25,384 bases of DNA from Candidatus Colimorpha enterica (GCA_018065475.1 JAGHTD010000196.1:1-25384), one strand, 5' to 3'; counted from the first letter of the stretch, positions 7,923 to 16,445 are shown. Made by a program: numbers and translations. The notes: generated by a model from the sequence alone, not told the origin.

Positions 7923-10244
7923 ATGTATCTGTCTGACAGATTCATCTCCGCATCGGAGAAAATGTGCGAGTACGACGTGTTCGTCCCCGCACCTTATTTC
8001 AGAAAAAACGTAATAATTGACGGAAACGCCGAAAAGGCGGAAATGTCGGTCTGCGGGCTCGGCTTTTACCGCTTCTTCCTCGACGGCGAGGAGCTGACGA
8101 GGGGCTTTCTGTCGCCCTATATTTCAAACTCCGACGACATCGTCGATTACGACGTTTACGACCTCACCGACAGACTGACGGAGGGCAGGCACGTCCTCGC
8201 CTTCACGCTCGGCAACGGTATGCAGAACGCCTTCGGCGGTTACGTCTGGGACTTTGAAAAGGCCGCCTTCCGCTCTGCGCCGAAGCTCGCCTTCTGCCTT
8301 GAGATCACCGGGAAGGACGGCAAAACGTCGAGGATCGAAGCCGACGAAAGCGTAAAGACCTTCCCGTCGCCGCTTCTCTGCGACGATCTCCGTTACGGTG
8401 AATATTACGACGCAAACGCCGAGGTCACGGGTTGGAATACCGTGGGTTTTGACGACAGCGGATGGAAGCCATCGGTCGCCGTCCCCTCCCCGAAGGGAAA
8501 GAAGCAGGTCTGCGCTGCAAACCCGATCGTCGTTACGGAGGAAAGAAAACCCGTCATCATCGGCGAAAAGACGGTGAAAATGAAGCTGGCGAAGGAGCCG
8601 TTCACGGGCATCCTTTACGACTTCGGCCTCAGCACTGCGGGAATACCCCGTCTGAAGATCGACGGCAAAAAGGGACAGAAAATTGAGATGTATTTCGGCG
8701 ACTGCTGTATAAACGGCGAGCTTCAGCTCGACAATATCAGCTTCCCCCGCGACGAATACAGAGATATGCCGCTCTACGTCCAGAAGGACACCTATATCTG
8801 CAAGGGAGAAAAGGGCGAGACCTGGGAGCCGTCGTTCACCTATCACGGTTTCAGATACGTCCTCGTCTGCGGCCTTGAGCCGGAACAGATAAGGGAGGAC
8901 CTCCTCACCTACAAGGTGATGAATACGTCACTGCCGGTAAGAGGCGGTTTCTCCTGCTCCGACGAGGTACTTAACAGACTTCAGAGGATGACGGAGGTTG
9001 CCGATCTCGCAAACTTCTGGCACTTCCCGACCGACTGCCCTCACAGGGAGAAAAACGGCTGGACGGGCGACGCCAACTTCTCTGCGGAGCAGATGACGAT
9101 CCTTTTTGAGACCGACAACAACTACACCGAGTGGATGAAGCATATATGCGCCTCAATGGACGAAAAGGGAGCGATCCCGGGTATCGTCCCGACCGGCGGA
9201 TGGGGCTTCAACTGGGGCAACGGCCCCGCCTGGGACAAGGTGCTCACCGAGCTCCCCTACGTCATTTACAGATACAGAGGGAAAAAGGAGATCGTCGAAA
9301 ATACCCTTCCTTACCTCCTCAAATACGTGAAATATCTTTCGACCCGGACGGACGAAAAGGGGCTTATCGCGATCGGCCTCGGCGACTGGGTAGCGCCCAA
9401 AGGCGTGAGAGTGCCTCTCGTCTTCACCGACAGCGTCCTCTCTATGGATATATGCCGCACCGCGGCGTTCCTTATGAGGGAATGCGGCAGAGACGCCGAC
9501 GCCGACTACTGTCAGAGCGTCGCCGACGGGCTCATGAAGGCGGTGAGGGACAACCTCATCGACCACGAGAGATGTACGGCGATAAGCTGTTTTGAGGACG
9601 ACCCGTGGAGGGGCTGTCAGAGCTCGCAGGCGATGGGACTTTACTACGGCGTGTTTACCGAGGAGGAAAAGAACAGGGCGTTCACCGTCCTGCTCGACCG
9701 TCTGAGGGAAGAGAACGACCACCTCGACACCGGAGTGCTCGGCCTGCGCGTGCTGTTCCGTGTGCTTTCCGACTTCGGATATACCGATTACGCGCTTCGG
9801 ATCGTCACCGATCCCGCCGCTCCCTCCTACGGCGAGTGGGTGGCAAGAGGCGAGACGGCACTCTGCGAGGACTTCAACGGCTTCGACGCGCTCGGCAAGG
9901 CGGAGGTCGCGGCAAACTCGCTCTGTCACCACTTTATGGGCGATATCAGCGCGTGGATGATCTCCGAGCTCGGCGGTATCAGGTACAACCCCGACGGTAA
10001 CGATATTAACAAAGCGGTAATTGCGCCGAAGTTCGCCCGTTCGCTCACTCACGCCGAGGCGTTCCATATTTGCCCGAAGGGCAGGATCGACGTGAAATGG
10101 GAGAGAAAGGGCCGCACCGTCGTATGCAGTATCTCGGTACCCGAGGGAATGTACGGCGAGATAAGAGCCGACCTCAATACCCACTGCGGAGGAAAGACCG
10201 TTCTTCCTCTCCTCAGCGGTGAATATATTTTCAAAGAATGCTGA
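7923..10244 (+). CDS. Alpha-L-rhamnosidase, GH78, cytoplasmic
   Basis: A 773-residue protein with the GH78 order: N-terminal beta-sandwich with GFYRFFLDGE and SPYISNSDD (about 45-110), a second beta-domain (about 200-330), an (alpha/alpha)6 barrel (about 340-690) and a short C-terminal beta-domain. DCPHREKNGWTGD gives D371, E376 and D383, the same +5/+12 spacing as Asp567/Glu572/Asp579 of Bacillus sp. GL1 RhaB; E376 is the predicted general acid. The general base region, usually TxWExW, reads TALCEDFNG with E649, so the usual tryptophan is cysteine. The family releases terminal alpha-L-rhamnose by inversion. There is no signal peptide. GGAGG precedes the ATG at 7923. It defines rhamnose as a sugar of the substrate. 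Confidence 0.92.
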   Translation: MYLSDRFISASEKMCEYDVFVPAPYFRKNVIIDGNAEKAEMSVCGLGFYRFFLDGEELTRGFLSPYISNSDDIVDYDVYDLTDRLTEGRHVLAFTLGNGMQNAFGGYVWDFEKAAFRSAPKLAFCLEITGKDGKTSRIEADESVKTFPSPLLCDDLRYGEYYDANAEVTGWNTVGFDDSGWKPSVAVPSPKGKKQVCAANPIVVTEERKPVIIGEKTVKMKLAKEPFTGILYDFGLSTAGIPRLKIDGKKGQKIEMYFGDCCINGELQLDNISFPRDEYRDMPLYVQKDTYICKGEKGETWEPSFTYHGFRYVLVCGLEPEQIREDLLTYKVMNTSLPVRGGFSCSDEVLNRLQRMTEVADLANFWHFPTDCPHREKNGWTGDANFSAEQMTILFETDNNYTEWMKHICASMDEKGAIPGIVPTGGWGFNWGNGPAWDKVLTELPYVIYRYRGKKEIVENTLPYLLKYVKYLSTRTDEKGLIAIGLGDWVAPKGVRVPLVFTDSVLSMDICRTAAFLMRECGRDADADYCQSVADGLMKAVRDNLIDHERCTAISCFEDDPWRGCQSSQAMGLYYGVFTEEEKNRAFTVLLDRLREENDHLDTGVLGLRVLFRVLSDFGYTDYALRIVTDPAAPSYGEWVARGETALCEDFNGFDALGKAEVAANSLCHHFMGDISAWMISELGGIRYNPDGNDINKAVIAPKFARSLTHAEAFHICPKGRIDVKWERKGRTVVCSISVPEGMYGEIRADLNTHCGGKTVLPLLSGEYIFKEC

Positions 10245-10257
10245 AAGGAATAACAAT

Positions 10258-11322
10258 ATGTCAGACAAGAGATTTACCGTCGCAGTCATCGGCTGCGGAA
10301 GAATAGCAAACTCCGCCCACCTGCCTCAGCTTGCGGGAATGGAGGACGTAAGGATCAAATACGTCTGCGACCTCATCGCCGAAAAGGCGGAGAGCGCAAA
10401 GGAAAAATACGGCGCGGAGCAGGCGATACTTGACTATAAGATCGCTCTTGACGATCCCGAGGTGACGGCCGTCTTCGTCCTCACCCCCAACTACGCTCAC
10501 TATACCGTCACGATGGACGCTCTGCGTGCAGGAAAACACGTTTTTTGTGAGAAGCCGATCACCGTCAACTACGCCCTCTCCTGTGAGATGGCGGCTGAGG
10601 CGGAGAAGCAGGGAAAACTGCTCAACATCGGTGTATGCAACCGTTACCATAAGACGGTCGAGATCATCGAGGAGATGAACCGCAAGGGCGAGCTCGGAAA
10701 CATCTATCACGTTTACTGCTCGTTCAGACAGTACCGCTCCATCCCCGGTCTCGGCGGTCCCTTCACGACTAAGGCGCAGTCGGGCGGCGGTGTCCTCATC
10801 GACTGGGGTATCCACTTCCTCGACCTCATCCTCTTCATCCTCGGCGGCGCAAAGCTGAAGACCGTCACCTGCGACGCGTACAGCGAGATGGCGAAGAACA
10901 TCAGCGACTACGTCTATAAGGATATGTGGGCAGGCCCCCCGATCCCCGACGGCACAAACGACGTCGAAGACCTTATCAGCGGCTACATCCGCACCGACAA
11001 GGCGTCGGTTTCCTTCAACGGCGCGTGGGCACAGAATATCAACAAGGCGGAGATGTTCGTCGATTTCCTCGGCGACAAGGCGGGTATCAGAATGTCCTAT
11101 TGCAGTCAGTTCACGCTCTATAAGATCGAGAACGGCGAGTACGTGGAGATCAAATCCGACCACGAGATACCCAATATGTACGGCAGAGAGGACAGGGCGT
11201 TCCTCGAAGCAACTCTGACCGGAGAGCATACGAGAGAGCATATCGAGAACATCCTCGAGAGCGCAAAGCTCCTTGACTGTCTCTATGCTTCCGCCGAGCA
11301 GAAGAAAGAAATATCGTTTTAA
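10258..11322 (+). CDS. Gfo/Idh/MocA family NAD(P)-dependent oxidoreductase
   Basis: A 354-residue two-domain sugar dehydrogenase. The N-terminal Rossmann fold opens with VIGCGRIA (10-17); CEKPI (97-101) holds the conserved lysine K99. The C-terminal domain has IDWGIHFLD with D182 and H186, the usual substrate/proton-relay pair. Members oxidise a sugar or inositol hydroxyl, often at C3. An in-frame start exists at 10219 but lies inside the rhamnosidase gene; the ATG at 10258, with AAAGGA upstream, is preferred. Together with the TIM-barrel isomerase of the same operon it suggests an oxidation/isomerisation step on a released sugar (inference). Confidence 0.9.
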   Translation: MSDKRFTVAVIGCGRIANSAHLPQLAGMEDVRIKYVCDLIAEKAESAKEKYGAEQAILDYKIALDDPEVTAVFVLTPNYAHYTVTMDALRAGKHVFCEKPITVNYALSCEMAAEAEKQGKLLNIGVCNRYHKTVEIIEEMNRKGELGNIYHVYCSFRQYRSIPGLGGPFTTKAQSGGGVLIDWGIHFLDLILFILGGAKLKTVTCDAYSEMAKNISDYVYKDMWAGPPIPDGTNDVEDLISGYIRTDKASVSFNGAWAQNINKAEMFVDFLGDKAGIRMSYCSQFTLYKIENGEYVEIKSDHEIPNMYGREDRAFLEATLTGEHTREHIENILESAKLLDCLYASAEQKKEISF

Positions 11323-11333
11323 GGAGACAAAAG

Positions 11334-13220
11334 ATGAAAATTGAACTCAAAATCGCCGAAGAGCTGAAAAAAGGTGTCGAATATCTTGCAGAGGAAAAGA
11401 ACGTCGAGCTCGGAGAGGGCGGATACGTCCTCGAAGGGGTAAAATGCGGCGAGCCCACCCTCCGCGTCACCCTCGACGGCAAAAAGATCACCGTCCGGTA
11501 CTGCGAAAAGTGCCAGTTCTTCCGTGCCTTCGGACTTGCTTTGCAGCATATCGAAGAGGGAGAAAAGGCGTTTGACATAGTCGAGCACCCCTCCTTCACG
11601 ATGAACGGCGTTATGTTCGACCTCAGCCAGGGCAACGCGGCGTTCAATCAGAAGGCATCGAAGTCCGTCATCAGAAAAATGGCGCTCATGGGTCTCAACA
11701 CGCTCATGTTCTACCTCGAGGACAACTACGAGGTTGACGGTCAGCCCTATTTCGGCTATATGAGACCGATCTACAAGCAGAGCGAACTGAAAGAGCTTGA
11801 CGACTACGCATACGATCTCGGCATTGAGATGATCCCCTGCATACAGATCCTCGCGCACCTTCCCGACGCGCTCAGATGGAACGTTTACAGCGGGATCCGC
11901 GACTATGAGGAATGCCTGCTCGTCGGTGAACCCAAGACGTACAAGTTCATCGAGGACCTCATCACCTCCGCGGTCAAGCCCTTCCGCACGAAGCGCATAA
12001 ACGTCTGTATGGACGAGGCGTTCAAGCTCGGCTCCGGCCAGTACCTGAGAAAATACGGCTACAAGACCACCGGAGAGATCATGAAGGAACACCTTGCAAA
12101 GGTCTCCGAGATCCTCGACAGACACGGCCTCAAACCGATGATGTGGTCGGATATGTACTTCCATACCTTCGGAAACGGAAGCTATCACGAGCCGAACTGC
12201 TACGCTCCTCAATCGACGAAGGACCTCATCCCGAAGAATATGAGTCTCATCTTCTGGGATTACAGCTATCTGTCGAAGGAGCACGAGGAACTTCTCGACA
12301 TCAACCTCGACCTTTGCGAGAGGACGGTCTTTGCCGGCGGATGCTGGGCATGGCTCGGCTACGGCCTCTCCTATTTCCACACGATAAAGCACTCCGTGGA
12401 TGCGCTTGAGCTTTGCAGAAAGCACGGGCTGAAGGAAGTCTTCATGACCACCTGGGGCGACAACGGCACCGAGGCGCTTCAGAACGTCAACCTCGTCGGA
12501 GCGCAGGTCTATGCGGAATGCGGATACAACGAGACCTTCGATCAGAAGGCGTTTGAGAGCAGGTTAAAGTTCTGCACGGGCGGAAACGCCGCCGACTTCG
12601 AGCTTATGGACGCTCTCGACAGATCGCCCTACGCCCTCCAATACACCCCCAACTACTCGATCAACACGACGAAGTTCGCCATGTGGCAGGACATCCTCAC
12701 AGGTCTTTACGACAAGAACCTCGAGGGGCTTGAAATGGACAGACACTACGAGGAGCTGACGAAGAAGCTCGAGGGCTCCGACAGACGCAACGGCGAGTTC
12801 AACGGCCTCTTCGGTATCAACTACAACGTGGCAAACGTCCTCGCCCTCAAGAGCGAAATGGGTCTGAGACTGAGAAAGGCCTACCTCGGCGGAGACAAAG
12901 AGACGCTGAAAAAGATCGCCTGCGAGGAGCTTCCGGAGCTCTATAACCGCGTTCTTGCCCTCCACGAAGCACACCGCGAGGCGTGGTTTGAGATCTACAA
13001 GCCGACCGGCTGGGACATCATGGATATGAGATACGGCTCGCTCGAATCGAGAATAAGAAGCGCCGAGATACAGGTCAAGGCGTACCTTGACGGCAAGCTC
13101 GACAGCATCGAGGAGCTTGAAAAGGAACGCCTGCCTTACAACGGCGTCACCGGACCCCTCAAATGGCAGAACTTCTACGGAGACATCGTTTCGGCTTCGA
13201 GGATCGCACCGAAGGCGTGA
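11334..13220 (+). CDS. Glycoside hydrolase family 20 (beta-N-acetylhexosaminidase-like), cytoplasmic
   Basis: A 628-residue GH20-type enzyme of the intracellular exo-hexosaminidase group. An N-terminal alpha/beta domain (about 1-85) precedes the TIM barrel; YLEDNYEVDGQPYFGYMR (127-144), IPCIQILAHL (167-176) and NVCMDEAF (223-230) are family blocks, with the D227-E228 pair as expected for stabiliser and acid/base of substrate-assisted catalysis. WGDNGTE (455-461) marks the far side of the barrel, and a helical C-terminal domain follows. The usual GMDEA reads CMDEA. There is no signal peptide. The substrate is presumably a terminal beta-linked GlcNAc/GalNAc-type sugar from imported oligosaccharides. 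TAAGGAGAC overlaps the upstream stop. Its end overlaps the next start by one base. Confidence 0.88.
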   Translation: MKIELKIAEELKKGVEYLAEEKNVELGEGGYVLEGVKCGEPTLRVTLDGKKITVRYCEKCQFFRAFGLALQHIEEGEKAFDIVEHPSFTMNGVMFDLSQGNAAFNQKASKSVIRKMALMGLNTLMFYLEDNYEVDGQPYFGYMRPIYKQSELKELDDYAYDLGIEMIPCIQILAHLPDALRWNVYSGIRDYEECLLVGEPKTYKFIEDLITSAVKPFRTKRINVCMDEAFKLGSGQYLRKYGYKTTGEIMKEHLAKVSEILDRHGLKPMMWSDMYFHTFGNGSYHEPNCYAPQSTKDLIPKNMSLIFWDYSYLSKEHEELLDINLDLCERTVFAGGCWAWLGYGLSYFHTIKHSVDALELCRKHGLKEVFMTTWGDNGTEALQNVNLVGAQVYAECGYNETFDQKAFESRLKFCTGGNAADFELMDALDRSPYALQYTPNYSINTTKFAMWQDILTGLYDKNLEGLEMDRHYEELTKKLEGSDRRNGEFNGLFGINYNVANVLALKSEMGLRLRKAYLGGDKETLKKIACEELPELYNRVLALHEAHREAWFEIYKPTGWDIMDMRYGSLESRIRSAEIQVKAYLDGKLDSIEELEKERLPYNGVTGPLKWQNFYGDIVSASRIAPKA

Positions 13221-13816
13221 TGATGGACTTCACGAAGATAAAGGCGTCGCTTGAAAAGAACGGCTATTCGGTGAAGGTCTTTGCTTCCTCCGCAGAGGCG
13301 AGGGACTACCTCGACGGCGAGATCGACGGTCAGACCGTCGGTATCGGCGGCTCGGTCACCGTGGAACAGCTCGGGCTTTACGACGTTCTTTCAAAGCACA
13401 ACGAGGTCTTCTGGCATTGGAGGCCGAAGGACGGGGACGAACGCGAAAAGGCGAAGAACGCCGGGGTCTATATCTCATCGGTCAACGGGATTTCGGAGAA
13501 CGGTGAGATAGTCAACATCGACGGTACGGGCAACCGCGTCGCGTCGGTGACCTACGGGCACGAAAAGGTCTATCTCGTCGCGGGGCAGAACAAGATCGCC
13601 CCCGATCTCGAGGCGGCGATATTCCGCGCGCGCAACGTCGCCGCACCGCTCAACGCGAAGCGCCTCGGAGTGAAGACGCCCTGCGCAGTAAACGGGGACA
13701 AATGTTACGACTGCTCCTCGCCGTCGAGGATATGCAAGTCGCTCTCCGTGCTTTGGAGAGCCCCCGGCGGGTGCGGATACGAGGTCGTCCTTGTCGAAGA
13801 AGACCTCGGGTATTGA
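13220..13816 (+). CDS. LUD-domain protein (lactate utilisation LutC/DUF162-like)
   Basis: A 198-residue protein of the LUD superfamily. VGIGGSVTVEQLGL, HWRPKDGDER and VAGQNKIAPDLEAAIFRARN are typical blocks, followed by APLNAKRL and a cysteine-rich tail TPCAVNGDKCYDCSSPSRIC. In LutC-type proteins the fold belongs to an L-lactate oxidation complex, but stand-alone LUD proteins like this have no proven role. As rhamnose breakdown yields lactaldehyde and lactate, a place at the end of a rhamnosidase operon is sensible (inference). The ATG at 13220 overlaps the GH20 stop (TGATG); the next ATG at 13223 is 7 bases after GAAGG and is nearly as likely. An upstream in-frame start at 13163 is inside GH20 and rejected. 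Confidence 0.88.
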   Translation: MMDFTKIKASLEKNGYSVKVFASSAEARDYLDGEIDGQTVGIGGSVTVEQLGLYDVLSKHNEVFWHWRPKDGDEREKAKNAGVYISSVNGISENGEIVNIDGTGNRVASVTYGHEKVYLVAGQNKIAPDLEAAIFRARNVAAPLNAKRLGVKTPCAVNGDKCYDCSSPSRICKSLSVLWRAPGGCGYEVVLVEEDLGY

Positions 13817-13834
13817 TCGTATCGGAACAAACGC

Positions 13835-13859
13835 AAAAGCCGCCGAAAGGCGGCTTTTT
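13835..13859 (+). terminator. Intrinsic terminator of the glycan operon
   Basis: GCCGCC (13839-13844), GAAA tetraloop, GGCGGC (13849-13854), then TTTTT; A4 at 13835-13838 extends the stem. It lies 18 bases after the LUD gene stop. Confidence 0.9.
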
Positions 13860-13896
13860 GCTGCTTTCAAGGGCTGAAATGAGAGGCCGGAGAAGT

Positions 13897-13941
13897 GTGC
13901 CTGCGGCACGTGATGAACCAGTAGGGTGAGCTGCGCTCGCC
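13897..13941. repeat. Paired triloop hairpins
   Basis: Two adjacent stems share the loop TGC: GTGCC/GGCAC (13897-13909) and GGTGAGC/GCTCGCC (13925-13941, one G-U pair). Neither has a T-tract, so they are not terminators. Confidence 0.6.
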
Positions 13942-14055
13942 GGCTTGCAAATGTTCTGCGGAAATGATATGGCTGCCGTCCGTAGGGTACGGCCCCCGGA
14001 CGTACCGCTCAATGGTATCTGCACAAATTATCCGGCTACGTCGTAGGGGAGGGCA

Positions 14056-14078
14056 GCTACGCGCTATGCGCTCCACGA
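14056..14078. repeat. 23-base direct repeat, copy 1
   Basis: Starts GCTACGCGC, ends GCGCTCCACGA, with internal hairpin GCGC-TAT-GCGC. It differs from the copy at 14172-14194 at two central positions (TAT versus TTC with one shared T context). Confidence 0.65.
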
Positions 14079-14171
14079 GCTTCGCTTACGCTCGGCTTGC
14101 TCCTCCCGCTTGTATGCGGGGCACTAACTTGAAGCAAGCACCGACTGTCCACCTCCATCCGGATGAGGGAT

Positions 14172-14194
14172 GCTACGCGCTTCGCGCTCCACGA
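14172..14194. repeat. 23-base direct repeat, copy 2
   Basis: Same flanks as copy 1, with internal hairpin GCGC-TTC-GCGC, so the stem is kept while the loop changes. It is followed by another triloop stem GACCGC-AAG-GCGGTC (14201-14215). Confidence 0.65.
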
Positions 14195-14289
14195 TCTCCC
14201 GACCGCAAGGCGGTCGCTCGCCGCCGGAGCCCGCGGCACTTTATTTGCTGTATCGCAATGAATAGAATATATAAAGAAACGATAAGGAT

Positions 14290-14473
14290 TAGCCTCCCCG
14301 AGATGCGAAGCATCTCTTGTAAGGGGAGGTGGCATCCGAAGGATGACGGAAGGGCTGTTTCGGACTATTCTAACATTTTGCAAAAGTTACATCCTTCAAG
14401 AACAACCCTTCCACCGCTCCGCGGTCATCGAGATGAGCTTGCTCATCTCTACCCCTATACACAGGGGAGGCTA
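14290..14473. repeat. Composite inverted repeat element (two head-to-head units)
   Basis: The outer ends are TAGCCTCCCC (14290-14299) and its exact complement (14464-14473). The inner ends GGAAGGGCTGTT (14348-14359) and AACAACCCTTCC (14401-14412) match inversely at 11 of 12. Each unit holds nested hairpins: left GAGATGC-GAA-GCATCTC (14300-14316) enclosed by CCTCCCC/GGGGAGG, plus CATCC-GAA-GGATG (14333-14345); right ACCGC-TCC-GCGGT (14413-14425), GAGATGAGC-TT-GCTCATCTC (14430-14449) and CCCCT/AGGGG (14452-14467). It looks like a MITE- or REP-like element; no transposase is present. Confidence 0.7.
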
Positions 14474-14585
14474 CCGCAGCCGCCGCGCGTAGCACACCTC
14501 CCGGAGGAAGGCGGACAAGCGAGCGCAGACTTCATAGTTAGTGTATACCTCACGAGGGGACTTGACGCTCGGGATAAACCCCATC

Positions 14586-14619
14586 AAAAAAACAGCAGAC
14601 CGATCCGGTCTGCTGTTTT
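14586..14619 (-). terminator. Intrinsic terminator of the polysaccharide lyase gene
   Basis: An 11-bp perfect stem AACAGCAGACC (14591-14601) with GGTCTGCTGTT (14607-14617), extended by A-T pairs; the minus strand reads into T7 (14592-14586). It is 11 bases past the stop at 14631. Confidence 0.9.
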
Positions 14620-14630
14620 CATATTATATA

Positions 14631-16445
14631 TTACCACTGAGCCACGGGTGTGACCTTTGCGCTCTTTGCGCTCTCGTCGTCTGCGGCGAAGGCAACGGCG
14701 ATCGTGTAAGCGTCCTTGCCCTTCATATTGATGACGAGCTTGCGTGTGCCGTCGTTGGGGGACTGACCTTCGATCTTCGGCGAACCGGGATGAGACTTTG
14801 CCTCTGCAACGGCGAACTCACCGTCAGCGAGGATCTCGCACCAGAAGGTCTTGCCGTCCTGGGTGAGCTTTGCGGTCTTGCCGCCGTTCAGGATCTCAAT
14901 GTCGGCGCAGGTGTGTGCGTACCAGTAGAGGTCGTCCTCTGCGGAGCATTTGATGTCGTCCTGGATGAGAACGGCTCCTGTCTTCTTGATGAGCTTGAGA
15001 CCGCGAAGGACGTTCTGACCGTAGTAAGCGGAGGTCATATCTGCGACCGCGAACGCCTCGTTCTCGTTTGAAGCGCAGGCGGAAATGTAGGTCTCGCCCG
15101 CCCACTTCTGGTCGGGAAGCTCGTTCGGGTTGAATACGACCGTGTTATGCCCCTCTGCGCGGACACGGTAGCTCTGATAGCAGCCTTTAAGGTTGTAGTT
15201 TTCTTTTTCAACGTCGGTGATGAAACGCGTGTCGGCGTAATCGACGATGAAGTCGCCCATATCGAGATGACCGTGGCAGACCTGGTTGTGACCGAAGTGG
15301 ATGCCCGTGAATACCGCGTCGTGATCCCATCCGGTACGGAACGTCGCGTTGGGAACGTCCTTCTGAACGTAATCGGTGGAAAGGTCGCTGATCGGCTTGT
15401 ATTCTTCGGTTCTGTAATGGACGGCGTCATAGCTGTCGGGATTTACCTTGCCCGCTATGATCGCGTCGATTCTCATAGCCGAAAGCGTGTAGTCGCCGGT
15501 GATGTGTCCGAGCCAGAGCAGGTCGGAGCAGTTCATGTTGGTGTATACGCCGCCGTCACCGAACTGGAAGGACTTGTACTCGTTGTTGGAGATCATAAGG
15601 GCGAAGTTTCCGGTCTTTTGGATGCCTTCCCAGTCGCAGAGGTCGAAAATGGAACCGACCGCGCTCTCAAGGAACGCTGCGTAGAGGGTGAGCTGTTCCT
15701 GACCGTAATGCCAGTAGGAGGAGCCCTCCATGTAGGAGCCGTCCCTGCCCTCGTAGATGTTGCGGATGAACTTGTATATCTCTCTGTAAACGTAGGTGAA
15801 GACGATCTCGCACTCTGCGGCTACGTCGCCTTCGTCGAACATCGCCATAGCGGCGGTGGCGATACCGCCTCCGCAGATGAACTTCCAGTTGTCGCCGGGA
15901 GTGTCGTTGTACCAGTTGTAGCCGGTCTGTCTGCGCGTCTGATAGAAATCGCACTCGAATGCGTGATGGAAGGAGTTGTTGACGATGGTCTTGCGGCATT
16001 TTGCTCTCTGCTCCTCGGTCATCTCGTGGTAGAACCAGTCGTAGCCGAAGCCCATGAACATTGCCGTCCAGCCGACGTCGAGATAGTGGTGCTCGGCGTT
16101 CCAGTCGGGCCACTCGGAGACGTTGACAAGCTCTGCGACCGCTCTGTCGGCGTACTTCTTCTCACCGGTGAGATAGTAAGCGAAGGCTAGGTCGAGGAGA
16201 TAGTTGTGGATGGTGTTGTGCTCTGCGGCGCGGAGACCGTCGTAGATACGGAACTGACCGAGACGCTTGTCGAGAGCGGCGTCTGCCTTTGCGATGACCG
16301 TTCCGTAGATCTTCTGCGCTACGGGATCGGTGGCGTAGGCGTTTTTCATTGCCGCAAGTCTGTCTTCGGTGAAAAGAAGACGGGGATGAACGCCGCGGCT
16401 GTGTTTCCACAGTTCGGCATATACTTCATGCTCGTTTTTTAACAT
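14631..16445 (-). CDS. Heparinase II/III-family polysaccharide lyase-like protein
   Basis: A 604-residue protein. The N-terminal half is an (alpha/alpha)n toroid (HPRLLFTEDRL at 20-30, the DVGWTAMFMGFGYDW helix, GDNWKFICGGG at 184-194, GSSYWHYG at 241-248). The C-terminal half is the beta-sandwich Hepar_II_III domain with CHGHLDMGDF (390-399) followed by VDYADTRF. H391/H393, Y244-Y247 and the GDNW asparagine are candidate catalytic residues by analogy with PL12/PL15/PL21 enzymes, which cleave uronic-acid polysaccharides by beta-elimination; substrate is unassigned. There is no signal peptide, so it probably works on imported oligosaccharides. The frame can open at 16460, but GGAGG (16458-16454) overlaps that start and is 8 bases from the ATG at 16445, which is chosen. 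It has its own promoter and terminator. Confidence 0.86.
   Translation of the reverse strand: MLKNEHEVYAELWKHSRGVHPRLLFTEDRLAAMKNAYATDPVAQKIYGTVIAKADAALDKRLGQFRIYDGLRAAEHNTIHNYLLDLAFAYYLTGEKKYADRAVAELVNVSEWPDWNAEHHYLDVGWTAMFMGFGYDWFYHEMTEEQRAKCRKTIVNNSFHHAFECDFYQTRRQTGYNWYNDTPGDNWKFICGGGIATAAMAMFDEGDVAAECEIVFTYVYREIYKFIRNIYEGRDGSYMEGSSYWHYGQEQLTLYAAFLESAVGSIFDLCDWEGIQKTGNFALMISNNEYKSFQFGDGGVYTNMNCSDLLWLGHITGDYTLSAMRIDAIIAGKVNPDSYDAVHYRTEEYKPISDLSTDYVQKDVPNATFRTGWDHDAVFTGIHFGHNQVCHGHLDMGDFIVDYADTRFITDVEKENYNLKGCYQSYRVRAEGHNTVVFNPNELPDQKWAGETYISACASNENEAFAVADMTSAYYGQNVLRGLKLIKKTGAVLIQDDIKCSAEDDLYWYAHTCADIEILNGGKTAKLTQDGKTFWCEILADGEFAVAEAKSHPGSPKIEGQSPNDGTRKLVINMKGKDAYTIAVAFAADDESAKSAKVTPVAQW

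Larger units (their letters stand above)
13860..14585. other. Gene-less hairpin-rich intergenic mosaic
   Basis: About 725 bases between the operon terminator and the terminator of the lyase gene. Open frames here (for example plus 13964-14653) read through palindromes, have no recognisable domain and no convincing start, and are not called. The content is a dense series of short perfect stems with mostly 2-3 base loops, two direct repeats and a composite inverted element, listed separately. I recall similar hairpin-rich filler from intergenic regions of gut Clostridia, but cannot search for it here. Confidence 0.7.

Noticed and set aside
9153..10289. 378-codon antisense frame across the rhamnosidase end, and similar antisense frames at 10261-11241 and 11319-12425
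   Set aside because: They are complements of genes with clear catalytic motifs and have no domain or start signals of their own.
14056..14194. Possible CRISPR-like repeat pair
   Set aside because: Only two 23-base copies about 93 bases apart, each internally palindromic, with no further units and no cas gene.
13964..14653. 229-codon frame in the hairpin-rich gap
   Set aside because: It reads through palindromes and repeats, has no ribosome binding site, and ends by overlapping the terminator and end of the lyase gene.
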